A DNA stretch of 64,000 bases from Anisodus tanguticus (GCA_034509755.1 CM067541.1:13566001-13630000), one strand, 5' to 3'; shown: positions 22,788 to 35,352, counted from the stretch's first letter. The notes: a model not told the origin generated them from the letters alone. Numbers and translations: made by a program.

Positions 22788-23950
22788 TGTTGGAAATTTA
22801 CCTTTGGTGGGGAGGTGCGTCCACCCGTATTTAATGACTTAAACACTAGAGTTCCGTATGTTGGAGGCTTTGTCTCTTCACATGTGCATAATCTACTAAG
22901 TGAGTAGATGACCGTAGGGCCAAGAATCGTCAAATTTCATTGAGAAATGAAAGAGATATTGGTCCACGAAGTAAGGTGTTTGAGGCATGAAAATATGGTG
23001 TGGGACAAATCTACCACATCGGTGGGAAAATGAAGAATTCTTCTCTTTATAAGTCTCAAAATTGGCTAAGGGTTTGGGACCCCAAGGAGTAACCCATGTG
23101 TTTGAAGGAGGGAGGACCTAGATGTGCTTGGGTTCAAGGCTAAGCCCACACGCGCCGCCGCCCGCCCGCCCGTCCCATCCGGGCCGGGCTCGGGTCTCGG
23201 GTCGTGGGGCTTGGGCTTCTTCTGATATTATCTCTTTGGACCCCAAATTGCTTAATATTTACAGTTTGGTCCCTGTAATTTCTGGAAAGCTGAAATTAGG
23301 AACGACGGAAGACAGAAAGTTTTTGGAGCGCTAAAACTCCATTAATCTGCACCTTAAACCTCCCTAACAGCTCTTTTATGTTGCACATTAAATCAGTCAT
23401 TACTTGGCTAATTAACTCCCTCACTAATGGCCATAAACTGTCATTACTTGGCAGTTGAGGAGTCTCTCCCCTTATGCTATATATTGGAGCCTTTTGGCTC
23501 AATTACAGATAAGAATAAATACAACACAACACATAGACAAACAGAAGAGAGCACAACACAAATTCTGTTCAAAACGTGACCCAGAAACAGTGGACAAAAA
23601 CAGAAAACTCTTCCTTCTTTTTCTATTCTTCAGCAAGTCATTTCGTGTTTGTTTTCTTCGTCAGAATCAACTTATTTACTTTGTAGTGTTGATTAGTTGC
23701 TGTTTTATCTTGGGAGACTATTGCCCGTTAACGTAAAAGCATATATACGGGGCAATCTTGTCTTAAAGACAGAGCCATCTCTCGACTCAGCCCACAGTTG
23801 TAACAATCCAGATTTAGTGTTTCTTGATTTCAGGTTATCAAGATTCAAGACTCAACATGCTTGCGGCAGTTCTGAATATTGGTTACTTGTTTATCCTTTC
23901 GAACACTTGTAATATTTATTTACTTCCCGTACTGCTTTACATATCCAAAA
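22788..23950 (+). mobile_element. Solo LTR, family S (copy 3)
   Basis: Starts TGTTGGAAATTTACC. The 3' end aligns with the other copies at CCCGTACTGCTTTA and ends about ATATCCAAAA (terminal CA mutated). Flanks CTTTG (22783-22787) and CTTTA (23951-23955) match at 4 of 5 bases. It contains the GC-rich block at about 23145-23215 and a TATA-like GCTATATATTGG at 23476-23487. It lies in intron 1 of the cystatin-like pseudogene. Confidence 0.8.
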
Positions 23951-24408
23951 CTTTATTTATATTTGCTACTCCTATTATGCTGCTTTCATGGCTTTACACG
24001 TTCATATTGCTAAATGGCAAGCCTTTGATTTGTTGAGCCGCGGAAGCAACCATTAATGCTTGCATTAGAGTAGGCTGTCTATATCTCATCCCTTAATCTG
24101 CAGTGAATAGGGAAATATTTTGTGCACCGGACTAACCTTTTTTGTTACTTCTCTTCCTTTTTGCCTTGATAATAAGTTTTAAATTCTCCATGAATATAAT
24201 TTAGATGAAGGTAAACAGAAATGGAGCCGGGATTTGAACTTTATGAATTATTCATTTTAGGATAGCGATATCATGGTTTAGTAATTGGGTTCTATTTGAT
24301 TTTTATACATATTTAATGAGTACAAAAATAGAGTTTGAACTAAAGCCAATGAATTTGACCGAACCCATACATCAACTTCTACCTTCCCCTATGAATGTAC
24401 ATATTTTA

Positions 24409-24653
24409 CTCCCTCGAGCTTAATTTATGTGCCAAAATTGGATTTCAAGAGTCGAACTTCTTAATTTTGACGGTGAATACAGTCACAGAATCTTTACATT
24501 TTATAAAATAAAATTTACATATTTGAAAATTACGTAAAAAGTACTATAAGTCACATTTATTAACAACTCAAAATATTTTAACACATGAAAAGATTACGGT
24601 CAAAGAAAAACGAAATCCGAACACGGCGACACAAATAATTGGGACTGAGGAAG
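24409..24653. mobile_element. Stowaway MITE (diverged)
   Basis: Ends CTCCCTCGAGCTTAATTTAT and ATAATTGGGACTGAGGAAG are degenerate inverted repeats bounded by TA at 24407-24408 and 24654-24655. It lies in intron 1 of the pseudogene, about 290 bp before exon 2. Confidence 0.75.
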
Positions 24654-25083
24654 TATTAAGTTTTGGAGCTAACATGATCCTGTGAACTCTCAGCCTAATC
24701 TACCCATACTATTTTCGAGCTCTAGCTTTCCCCATGCTCTTATTAGCAATCATTTATAGTTGGGCCATAAATTCTTCTAGGAATTGTTTTTGACTCTTTG
24801 GCATCAATTTTTCCATTATAACTAATTTGACTGATGAAAGTATTTTAGCCTCATGTTTTTGAATTTATTTATTTTATTTTGGATGATCCCTCTTCTTTCT
24901 TCCAGTTTTGATACTGTTTCATCGCTGTTGGCTTGTATTGACAGGGTTTTGAAATTTATGACTTTCCCGGTCACGTTGTTCCCATAATACCAATTGAGAA
25001 TGTCCATGAGGACCCTGACTTTGGGTTAATGATGAAACTGGCTAACCGTGCTATCCAGAAATATAATGAGAAAGAGTGCAACG

Positions 25084-25317
25084 TGAAAGAAATAATCCCC
25101 CTTGATTATTTTCATTGATTGAATAGATATATATACAAGTTACATATTTTCATAATAGGAAAATCCTTTTCCTATTCTACTTCTAAATCCTTATTCTACC
25201 ATAATTCTAACTATACAATTATGGTAAGTGTATAACACTAAATAAGGTATCCTTTTCATTACAATATACATTCCTAATATACCATATATACTCCATTCCG
25301 TGATGGGCTGTTTAACA
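25084..25317 (-). repeat. 3' LTR of family B copy 1
   Basis: 234 bp; minus strand TGTTAAACAGCCC to GGGATTATTTCTTTCA. The last 35 bases are nearly the same as in the family B LTRs at 34.0 and 49.5-54.4 kb, while the first half is quite different, so U3 has diverged faster than U5. Confidence 0.92.
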
Positions 25318-28300
25318 CACCCCCGCAGTCATAGCGGACGGTCTTCGAACGCTGAGACTGTCCCTAAAATCTTCAAAAAGTACCGCGGGTAGACCCTTGG
25401 TAAAGATGTCTGCAATTTGATAATGAGACGGGACATGGCATACGCGAACTTGACCTTTAGCAACCTTTTCACGGACAAAGTGAATGTCCATTTCGATATA
25501 CTTGGTGCGTTGGTGTTGAACCGGGTTACCTGAAAGGTAGATGGCACTAATGTTATCGCAATATACCAAGGTTGCCTTCTGAATGGGACAATGAAGCTCC
25601 AAAAGCAAATTACGTAGCCAACATGATTCAGAGACCACATTTGCCACCCCTCGATATTTCGCTCTCGCACTTGAGCGTGATAGAGTTGCCTGACGCTTTG
25701 CCGACCAGGAGACCAAGTTGTTGCCAAGGAACATACAGTAGCCAGAAGTCGACCTTCTGGTGTCGGGACAACCACCCCAATCATCATCCGTGTAGGAGAC
25801 AAGTGTGGATGTAGATGAGAGATACAAGTGCAAACCATAATCCAGTGTCCCCTGAATATACCGAATGATGCGTTTGATTGCATTCATGTGCTCAACTCTG
25901 GGATCATGCATGAATAAACACACTGTTGAACCGCATATGTAATATCCGGTCGGTAAAGGTAAGATCTTGGAGGGCCCCCGCAAGATCGCTATAGCGGGTC
26001 GAGTCCTCGTATGGTGCACCCGCCGTGGCACTTAGCTTTGGGTTTGCATCAATCGGCGTGGAAGTGGACTTACGGGATGACATCCCGGCCCTCTCGATAA
26101 TCTCGAAGCATACTTCGTTGAGACGAAACAACTCACCCGAATGACGTTTGACGGCAATTCCCAAAAAATAACTCAAAGGCCCTAAGTCTTTCATAGCAAA
26201 TTCAGAACTGAGCATGGCCATGATAGACTGGCGCAAAGCATCGGAGGAAGCATTCAAGATGATATCATCCACATACAACAGAATATAGGTCAATGACGAA
26301 CCACGTCGGTAGATGAACAAGGAATTATCTGACCTGCTGTGAGTGAACCCAATTGTCGAAACAAAGTCAGCAAATCGTGTATACCAGGCCCGTGGAGACT
26401 GATTAAGGCCGTATAATGATTTCTTCAACAAACAGACATGATTAGAGCGGTTGGGATCCCTGAAACCCAACGGCTGATGCATATAGACTGTTTCCTTGAG
26501 GTCACCATGTAGAAAAGCATTATTGACATCCAACTGATGAATTGGCCAAGTCTTTGAAAGAGCCAAGCTAAGCACAGTGCGAATGGTAGCCGGTTTGACC
26601 ACCGGACTAAACGTCTCACCACAATCAATTCCAACTCTTGAGTCTTACCATCACCAACAAGTCGCGCCTTATGTCGAGCAAAGGACCCATCGAATTCTCT
26701 TTGTGAGCAAAAATCCACATAGACCTGATAACATTAATACCATATGGACGGGGCACCAACTCCCACGTCTTATTAGCAATAAGAGCATTATATTCATCAG
26801 TCATAGCAATTTTCCAATTAGGGTCATTTAATGCGGACACGGGATTGCGGGGCAAGGGGGATTTAGAGACATCCGAATGTAAATTAAAATGTCTTTTAGG
26901 TGTAAAAATACCCCGCCGACTACGAGTGACCGATCTATGACTCGAGGAAGAAGCGAGTGAATTTTGGGAATTTTACGGGTTCGGGACGGAGCCAGCAGCG
27001 GTGGGCTCGCCGGCCCAAATCGGTAAAAAGCGGGCTCGGTTTGCCGGACCAGTTCCGAGAATTGGGCGGACCGGCCCAATAGCCGGAACTGTTCCAGTGG
27101 CCGGAACAGAAACGACAGGTGCGACGGTCTTGTGGGGACCGGCGGGCGGTGGGCCCGCTAGAGGATTTTGGGTACGGGAGTTGTCCGAAAAATTCCGAAT
27201 AATATACGGGGATATTTGGTCATCCAAAAAATTATACGACTTAGGTTCGGGAGTATGAACTTTCGTAAACGGGAATTGAGTTTCATCAAAAATGACATGG
27301 CGATTGATTATGATTTTCTTGGAGGATAAATCAAAACACTTATAACCACGATGATTTGACGGATAACCCAAAAACACACACGGGGTAGACCGAGCACGGA
27401 GTTTGTTAATTGTGGTGGATGGGAATAACGGATAACACAAGCACCCAAAAATCCGAAGATGAGAATACGAAGGATCCTTCTTATATAGGATTTTGAGGGG
27501 GAGGAATATGTCGACCTTTGGAAGGAAGTATGTTAAGAAGATATGTGGCCATTTGTAGAGCATGATGCCAAAAATATGGAGGTATGGAGGCATGAATTAA
27601 GAGAGTTCGGACAATGTTATTGATGGAACGAATTTTGCGTTCGGCCTTACCATTTTGTGGAGATGTATGAGGACACGAAAACCTAAAATTGATCCCATTA
27701 TTAGCACAGAAATCCCGAAACTCCCTATTGTCATATTTTTTCCCATTATCACATTGAATATTTTTTATGTCTCTTTCGAATTGAGTACGAATGAACGCTC
27801 TAAATTTGATGAAGATGGAAAATACTTGTGATTTATTTGCAATTGGAAACGTCCACAAAAATCTAGTATAATCATCTAAAAAGAGAACATAATATCGATG
27901 ACCCACTGAACTTAGAACAGGAGACGTCCATAAGTCACTATGAATAATGTCAAATGGCATAGAAGTATGAGAATTGGAGTCTACAAATGGCAACTTAACA
28001 ATTTTTCCTAATGAACAAGACTGACAAATTGGAGTGCGACTCGTACCCTTACAAGAAATAAAGTTATTTTTATCTAAAGCTGATAAAATAGAAGATCCCG
28101 GATGACCCAGACGAGCATGCCACATGGAAGGAGAGATGGCTGCAAAAGTTGACGGCAAGGCTGGACTCGATGGACTGAAATCGGGCATGATAGGATACAA
28201 ATCCCCCCTACTATCACACCTCATGAGATGACTCCCCATCTTGAAATCCTTCACAGAGAAACCGATAGGATCAAATTCAACAGAAACTGAATTGTCATTT

Positions 28301-28500
28301 GTGAACTTTCGGACATACACTAAATTTTTAATCAATTTAAGAACATGTAAAGTATTTTTCAAGAGGAGTGGTGGATTGGGGGGAGACAACGTTTTCTGAC
28401 CATACCCTAGAATTGGAATAGAACTGCCATTACCAACAATTATCCCCCTAGGGGTGCTCAAATTGGAATAAGATGAGAGAGTACCGATTCGAAAGTCATG
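25312..28500 (-). pseudogene. Family B copy 1 pol (integrase, RT, RNase H; several frame breaks)
   Basis: Longest block 28461-27481: integrase with WHARLGHPGSS, ICQSCSLGK, catalytic residues in DIIHSDLW, LFLDDYTRF and NGKAERKIRS. Block 27593-26973: post-integrase region SHLRIFGCLCYPLFPST. RT from 26855: DPNWKIAMTDEYNAL, then QLDVNNAFLHGDL and the active site LLYVDDIIL (26602-25904). RNase H 26031-25312: SYTDDDWGGCPDTRRSTSGY, YCDNISAIYLS, ADIFTKGLP. Frame changes near 28460, 27500, 26970, 26600 and 25950 mean no intact polyprotein. Confidence 0.88.
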
Positions 28501-29654
28501 TGAGTAGTGGCCCGGTGTCCATGTACCAATTTGGGTCCGGTTGGGTCAACCCCAACGTGTGCATCGCGGCCTCGATATCGGTCGAGTGGGGCCTGCCGCA
28601 TGATGGGCTTGCGGAGGACGGGGCCCAAGGACTCCATTCCGTGATCTTCTTTGGGCCGTAGTGCTTTGTTGGAGGTCCGCTTGTTGGGCCACCGGCCGGT
28701 GGGCGCCACCGCCGGGTCTTGGGCTGATGTTGGCTAGCCCACCGGCCGCCGGAAACCGCCGCCGCTGGCTGGCCTTGTGGATGGTACGGGTTCCACCGCC
28801 ATGGCCCCACCGCCGGGCCCATGGCGGTGGTGGGCCACCGTACCCCGGGCCGGGACCCACCGCCTTTGTTTGTTGACCACGGAACCGCCACTTGTACCGC
28901 CGCGTTTGCCCCCGCGATTTTTGTTATTATTTTTGCGATTATTCTTGCCGCCTACCATTATTATGGTTTTGGCCCGAATTATTCACAAAACACGAAGAAC
29001 TAGGGGAGGACGCCACCATGACAACTGGGCTTGCTCGGTAGCCGCCTTTTTAGCCAAACCTCGCTTCTTCCAACGTAAGCATGGAGTGGGCTTGATGAAA
29101 GTACGGAAGAGGGTTGCTTTGGCGAAGGGGAGTTCCAACACCATTATAGGCCTCGAAAGACCGGCAACCAGCTGTAGAACTAGAGGATTATTTGTTACTG
29201 GGGCGCCAACATTACGGAGTTGATCCGCCAACTCCTTTAGTTTCTTGCAATATGCAGAAACGTTTGGAAATTCGTCCATTCGAACGAGAGAGAATTCATG
29301 CTCGAGTGTGACGACACGTGAATGTTGGTTGTCTTGGAATATGTCACGCAATCTATTCCATGCAGCCATAGCCGTGGTATCCGGCTCCATAATCGTCTGT
29401 AGGAGATCCAACGAAATAGTGGCGTATATCCACCGAAGAACGGTAGCATCAAGTGTAATCCATACCTCGGGATCCTCCACAGGAAGGGGTCTAGCTGGAG
29501 GAATGATGTGATGAAGAACTTGATAAGATATAGCGTGAATTTTAAACAACTCTGCCCACGTTGCATATTGAACGTTTTCCATCTCAAGAACAATAGGGAT
29601 ACTTAGCTTGATAATGGAACCCGTGAGGGCAGAGTGAAAATTGTTCTTAGACAT
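28500..29654 (-). pseudogene. Family B copy 1 gag and protease start (frameshifted)
   Basis: The ATG at 29654 starts MSKNNFHSALTGSIIKLSIP. The gag region LEMENVQYATWAELFKIHA, DLLQTIMEPDTTAMAAWNRL and FPNVSAYCKKLKELADQLRN is intact to about 29140. The frame is then lost (LQLVAGLS...), and an Asn/Gly/Pro-rich tail follows (KNNRKNNNKNRGGKRGG, 28958 downward). The protease signature WYMDTG appears near 28510. No CCHC zinc knuckle is visible, unlike family A. A run of G residues lies just upstream at about 29739-29751. Confidence 0.85.
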
Positions 29655-29821
29655 ATTGTAAGAACAAAGAAGGAGGGGAAATTTAAGAGAGGTTTTTGAG
29701 AGCGGAAGACGAAATTTTGGAAGAGAAAAACCCGAGGAGGGGGGGGGGGGGTCTCTCGGCCAAAGGGAGGCAAAAGTTTGAGAGAAAAAACTTTTGTTTT
29801 AGACCTAGTCTCTTGATACCA

Positions 29822-30067
29822 TGAAAGAAATAATCCCCCTTGATTATTTTCATTGATTGAATAGATATATATACAAGTTACATATTTCCATAATAGGAAA
29901 ATCCTTTTCCTATTCTACTTCTAAATCCTTATTCTACCATAATTCTAACTATACAATTATGGTAAGTGTATAACACTAATTAAGGTATTCTTTTCATTAC
30001 AATATACTACAATATACATTCCTAATATACCATATATATACTCCATTCCGTGATGGGCTGTTTAACA
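29822..30067 (-). repeat. 5' LTR of family B copy 1
   Basis: 246 bp; it contains an extra ACTACAATAT unit near 30006-30015 relative to the 3' LTR, and otherwise differs by a few bases. It is followed on the minus strand by the Met-tRNA primer site. The outer TSD CAACG lies at 30068-30072. Confidence 0.92.
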
Positions 30068-30667
30068 CAACGTATGTCCCCTATCCAACTTTGCCTAGTG
30101 TGATTATAAGGAGCTGATTTCTCAGGTAATAGTTATTAAATCAGAAAGTTACTTTCTTTATTAAAGAAAATTGGAATCAAGAACAAATGTGACTTTATGA
30201 GATAATAATTATTAGTTGAGTAACGATATGAGAATTCAACCCTGATTATAAGTCTCCCTCACCCCTACTATCCTTCCTTTACTTCTGTTTCTTTGCGGGG
30301 CATGGTTTCTTCTACATGTGATATATAGTTGCTCTCTTTGTAGGTTTTCAAGTACAAGGTTTTGAAGATTGAGAAAGCGAATTATATGATATCGGGGTAT
30401 GATATGTATTTCATGACCGTTAAATTTCACACTTGGTACTCCTATCGAAACTTTTCACATCCTTGCTGCTAAAAAATCCCTAAAGGTATTGAAGAAGTCC
30501 TTTCGTGCAACCCAAAAGGAGTGGTAAGCACCTAATGACAATCATATACATTTCTTTTCTGTGATGAATGCACTTGTGTGCTTGATAACTAGCTTTACTT
30601 TGGTTTGTTTCTCCGAACTAAATTTCAGGAGCTGGATTTTAGTGTATCTGGCAAGCGGAAATGCTGA

Positions 30668-33049
30668 ATGGAAAAGGAGTATCGCATGAGAAAAAGAAAA
30701 GGAAGTCAAAAGCGGAAGACTGTAAATCTGTTGAAGTTTTTTCTACGTAGGTTCGAATCCTGAACTATAGTTATTTAAATTTGGATTGTTTGAGATTTCA
30801 ACATTTGTAGTTTAGGCGTTTTACTTTGATATGTGATCAGTTTATGATAACATTATTAGACACACGGGTTATATTTTTCTAAATTTAGTAGTGTTTGAGA
30901 ACATTTCAGTCTTATCATTAATTATAAGTACTTTAACTTTGAGGAACTGAAGTTATAATATTTGGTTGGTTCTTATTTTGTAGAATGCATCATATTGGCA
31001 TCATCTAATTTTCATTTTTCTACAAAGACAAACAAGGCTTTGTCCTGTTTTTCACATACATTTTATTTGTTTGCTTATTGAAATAATCTTTTTATATACA
31101 AAGTAGTAGTAATAAACTCCTTTATGTTTATGACATGTAAACAGAAGTGGTAATATTTCTGAAGGCTAGCTATCGATAGTTCTAAGAATATGTTAGATAA
31201 ATTTTCTCTATATTTCATGTTTTGAAATTGCACGTGCAGTAAAGCAAAATTTCAAAAGAGGTTTGGAGATATTATATATTCATTTCATGTCTCTTATGAT
31301 TGAGGTAAAATAACGAGCTATTATTGAAAATTCATGAAGCACGTCGATAAGAGAAGTGAATGTAGCGACTATTGGGCCGCTATAAATTTCATTTTGGATG
31401 TGGGCTTGTACCAGTTACAACTGTGCCGATATAATTTGTTAGGCGAAATCTTTTGCAGCCCACAAAGAGGAGCATTTCTTTTGTGAAACCAGCCCACTTG
31501 AATTTCATACCCATTACAATTTAGAAATGTATAAATATTTACAAATAATCACTTTTTAGTCTTTGTAATAGAAAATAATTACTATCATAAAATTTTTAAT
31601 TTAATAATTTGAAGTTTCACATGTAGAATCTGAATTTTTATGACTGGACTATTTTTCAATTATAGGATCAAAAAGTGGTTAATGAGCACTATTTCAATGT
31701 ATATATCACAGTCTTGCGAATTTTCAAGTGGACTAATATAAGGATGTTTGAATAAAACTTTACCCAAATCTGATGATTATACCAAACTAACTAATGCAGG
31801 ATATGCATCTTTCATAAACATATTCATTGAATAACTATGACTAAGTGATATGTGTTTTAACTTTAATTTTTTACTGTTAATATTAAATTATTTGATTTGA
31901 TATAAATATCTAATACAAATAAATATTTACCTGTAACTTGTGCTTGTACAGTCACAGTGACAATTCTATTGTATATTGGTTAAAAGAAACTAGCGAAAAA
32001 TTAGTCATTTGTTGAATGCGGTTTAGTAAAAGTGTCAAATGATCAAATTTAAGTCAAAATACCAGTGGATTAACATGAGTTGAATCAGTGAATATATCAT
32101 GATTGAAATATTTGTGGCATCGCCCGGGTATTTATGTGAGTCATCGGAATGAGATGATGCCGGAAAGGATTTTTAACGAAACATTAATTGGTTGTGTATT
32201 AGCATATGATATATACATGGGTCCGCGATGTATTGCCACTAAAAATCAAGACATTGGCATTAGACTTGTAAATCGATTCATAACATGCATAAAAGATTTG
32301 ATTGAATGAATGACACCTTGATAGTTTTCAAACAAATCCGGTGATCCATAAAATTAAGGAGAATTGCACTTTTAGACCCTGAAATATTGATAAATTATTA
32401 TATTGATCTTTGTGATAATGTGGTCAAATATATTTAGCTTTCTATGGAGTAACTGATTGTGAATCTTGAAATATTTAACAAATTATTAACGGTTAAATCA
32501 TTTAGACGAAGTTGCCTAACACTTATTTTGACCGTTAGATGAATATATTCTCAACTTGCCAAATTTAAGCATGTTAATACACATTTATAAGTCAAAAGAA
32601 TTTGATATTCGTAGTTTTCCATCACCAAACATACCAATGACTTGAGAAAGTTGAATTTATAAGGAATAATTGACACACCAACTACGTAAGCCGTGATCTT
32701 ATTATCCAAAGAACTGATAATCAGCTAATTGACCCAAAAAGAATTTTTATTTGTCATTTGTAATCTTATAATTAAGTCGTTAATTGACTTACGGCTGCTG
32801 CTAATCATTTTTTTAACACATAATTAATAAACTAACTATGCATGTTTAGACAAAATAGACTCTCCCACTTACTAAGTCTCTATTGACAATATACCATACT
32901 TCCCCCCCCCCCCCCCCCCTAAACGTTACTAGAGTTGAACGATCCACTAAGAGCCTACATCCACACATTTTAACAAGTAGTACTCTTGTATTTTGTCTTT
33001 TGACTATTTAAAGTATTTATTATTGCATAATTAATTAATGAAGGGGTTG
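30668..33049. other. AT-rich intergenic DNA, no gene seen
   Basis: No open frame with recognisable content was found (the 68-codon frame at 32103-32309 matches nothing I know). An 18-base C run lies at 32902-32919. Nothing else stands out. Confidence 0.5.
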
Positions 33050-33430
33050 TGATAAAACTCACATCTTGGCCTAATTCAATTTCAAAAATTAGCTTATAAA
33101 CTAAGTACTATCAAAGATCATATCAAGAGATCAAATCTTCATCCCGCAACTGATATAGGACAAACTCAACAACCCTCACATGTCATAATACGAGGGCCCA
33201 ACATCCGGTAACCAAGAGTTGAAATGAGTATGACTCTGATACCATGATAAGAAATATACTATGGACCTAACTCAATCCAAAGTTTGGGTGATCACGTGTT
33301 TGATGTGATATTTAGTAGGATTATGACTTACAAACATTACCTCTTATTTTTTATAACCCAAGTTAGACCATCGCTTTTATCGTCAACATAGAAAGTTGCT
33401 CGATAAAGAAGCTAGCTCATTAAGTGAGAA
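33050..33430 (-). mobile_element. TRIM-like retroelement remnant
   Basis: The minus strand has a Met-tRNA primer site ATGGTATCAGAGTCATAC at about 33230-33247. It is preceded by LTR-like sequence with TTGGATTGAGTTAGGTCCAT and further up GGCAATTCTCACTTAATGAG. Beyond the primer site come a short interior (GATGTTGGGCCCTCGTATTA), a purine-rich GCGGGATGAAG, and a second diverged LTR-like stretch containing TTGAATTAGGCCAAGATGTG. The order LTR, PBS, PPT, LTR is right for a TRIM, but the two LTRs are too diverged to fix the ends by eye. Confidence 0.45.
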
Positions 33431-34025
33431 TTGCCCAAGATACAAGAAGTTTTTATAAGGTCATTTTGTTCTATTCAGATTGCAACCGGACAAAAAGATC
33501 ATTTCCTCGAATATACTCTCCTATCCTTCTAATTTTTTGATTTCCATATATTTTCACTCAATTTATAGAATTACTTGACCAATGTTTACCGAGATTATTA
33601 TTTGTGATTAACATTGTAAGATTCCTAAAAAAAATCTTTTTATTTTACAAATGAGAGAAAAACAAGGTGACATTTATCTTTCCCCCCATTTTCCCTTCAT
33701 TAATTGGAGGGTTTTGTGGATAGGGTGAAGGTAGGTGTAGAGCTACACTTCTAGCTACTATTCAATAGTATTTAGTATTTTTGGCCGAAATCTTATATTT
33801 ATATTGAAAAATCTACTTAACATCTATTTAATTTATTTAAAACTAGTAAATTATTTTTTCTAAAATTTAGAATCCATAAATTCAAAATTTTGGATCCCTA
33901 GGTGCCTCCCGTCTTTGAACAAAACAATAGTTAAACATGTATAACCCTAATTGCAACAATTCATGGTTGTTAAAAACTCCATTAAACAACACTATTAGAA
34001 GTGTGATAAAACAGTTGGAGAAAAG

Positions 34026-34339
34026 TGTTAAATAAGGCAATATACACACAATATACAAGTGTATATTGCCTTATTCAAAGGCCACGAAATCAGCCCATAT
34101 CTGCCCATATTGGGCATCTCGGTTTTGCCAAGTTTTGGTACATAAGATATTGTATATTTGGAAAATATATGTGTAGTATATTGTAATGTATTTGTTACCT
34201 AAAGTAGGTTTATACACTACCATAATTGTAGAGTTAGAATTATGGTAAAATAAGATTTAGGAATAGAATAGAAATATTTTGTATCTTGTATATATACCTA
34301 TTCAAGTAATGAAAATAATCAAGGGGATTATTTCTTTCA
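34026..34339 (+). mobile_element. Solo LTR of family B
   Basis: 314 bp running TGTTAAATAAGGC to GGGATTATTTCTTTCA, with the perfect target duplication AAAAG at 34021-34025 and 34340-34344. The 3' part matches family B LTRs. A perfect 17-bp hairpin stem (34031-34047 with 34059-34075, AATAAGGCAATATACAC) sits close to its 5' end. Confidence 0.88.
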
Positions 34340-34344
34340 AAAAG

Positions 34345-35081
34345 GATAGCCATAAACTTAACACAAAACTAATAATGTTCTTTAATTATTTCTTATAGTG
34401 GAATGGCATGATGAAGAATTTCCCGTATTTGTTACGGTTTGGAAAAGCATTCTATGTATAACAAGAAAACCCCAAAATTTTGGAAGTCATTTTCTTGTCT
34501 CATTAATACAACTTGTGGCTAATGAGGTTTAATTTATACAAGGTAATCTCCCTTTCAACAAATGCCTTCACGCAATATATTTGTGAGAAAAAAAGGAGAA
34601 AGCATTATGAAATGTGCACTAAGTAGATAATGCATGCATCTGATTAATACATTTGCTTAATTTTATGTGATTTATACCATCTTAATTAATTTGTTCTTGA
34701 TTCATGTTTAAATTAATTAAAGGGTACGTATGTGTTATGGACCCAAGTAGAAAATGACGCATCTTATGGTGTCTTCAAGAGTGTCCGATCTTATTTTTGT
34801 CTAGGCTTAATAAAACCTTTTAGAAATGACCTTCCCAAAACATAAAGGATTATTTTTATTATATTCTCAAGAATACAACTAGGGGTATTTTGTAGACTTT
34901 GAAAGGTTTGCAGCTATGGCTGCCTCAGTTAGGCTTAGGAAGCCTACTACTTTAAATATTTAATTAGGGACTACTATGATGGCTTCTATGCAAGCCACCT
35001 GTAGTACAAATATTCCAACAAAAACTTACTTCTTTTCTCTTTTTCTTTTTCTTTTTAAGTATTTGTAGTTTTCTACTCCTA
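34345..35081. other. AT-rich intergenic DNA
   Basis: No supported gene was found. Nothing beyond simple T-rich runs is visible before the Stowaway element at 35082. Confidence 0.45.
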
Positions 35082-35320
35082 CTCCCTCCGTATCAATTTA
35101 TATGATGTAGTTTAACTGAACACAAAGTTTAAGAATTAAAGGAAGATTTTTGAATCTTGTGATCTAAAACAAACCAAAAATATTTGTGTGGTGATATGTC
35201 ATCTCGTTAAACGTAAAATATAAAGTTTAAAGTTAAATTATTGTCAAATAAAAAAATGTATCATTCTTTTTTGAACTTAATAAAAAGGAAAGTGTGTCAT
35301 ATAAATTGAGGCAAATGGAG
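35082..35320. mobile_element. Stowaway MITE
   Basis: Ends CTCCCTCCGTATCAATTTAT and ATAAATTGAGGCAAATGGAG form inverted termini bounded by TA at 35080-35081 and 35321-35322. About 239 bp, an ordinary Stowaway length. Confidence 0.85.
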
Positions 35321-35352
35321 TATTTGTTATTGCTTTGATTGTTTTTTTTTTT

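Larger units (their letters stand above)
25084..30067 (-). mobile_element. Ty1/copia element, family B, complete copy 1 (4984 bp)
   Basis: The perfect target duplication CAACG lies at 25079-25083 and 30068-30072, inside exon 2 of the host pseudogene. LTRs are 25084-25317 (3', 234 bp) and 29822-30067 (5', 246 bp). They differ mainly by an ACAATATACT-type duplication and a few substitutions, so the insertion is fairly young. The primer site TGGTATCAAGAGAC (minus, 29808-29821) abuts the 5' LTR, and the purine tract CTGCGGGGGTG (25318-25328) abuts the 3' LTR. The short LTRs and 5-kb size fit the Retrofit/Ale-like copia lineage, but the lineage is an inference. Confidence 0.93.
22488..30667 (+). 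pseudogene. Cystatin-fold-like gene, four exons, disrupted by a copia insertion in exon 2
   Basis: Exon 1, 22488-22727: MAESTEQNLEGVIKCFCYYD, then EPPPLEGCPLC and YPRVDDDDIDNYLDGYPNGT. Exon 2, 24945-25083, resumes at 30073-30125: GFEIYDFPGHVVPIIPIENV, then LMMKLANRAIQKYNEKE, with a 5-kb retrotransposon after KECN. Exon 3, 30344-30523: FKYKVLKIEKANYMISGYDM. Exon 4, 30629-30667: ELDFSVSGKRKC then stop. The A-N-R-A-I-Q-K-Y-N and V-x-K-x-x-K-A-N patterns recall a Solanaceae family with a cystatin/monellin-like fold; the family name and role are uncertain. The exon 1 donor must be GTTTGC, which is weak. Reading across the insertion needs small compensating indels (TYVPYPTLPS then DYKELISQ lie in different frames), and exon 3 has an in-frame TAA with a frame switch, so it is very probably dead. 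Confidence 0.72.

Noticed and set aside
28777..29223. 148-codon plus-strand frame rich in Pro/Arg
   Set aside because: It lies antisense to the GC-rich gag tail of family B copy 1, where gag reads on the minus strand with known motifs. It is an incidental frame in GC-rich DNA.
32103..32309. 68-codon plus frame starting MKYLWHRPGI
   Set aside because: No recognised domain, no splice or promoter context, and isolated in AT-rich DNA. Chance is likely.
32902..32919. Run of 18 C residues
   Set aside because: A simple homopolymer; its length may also be affected by sequencing or assembly, and no function is implied.
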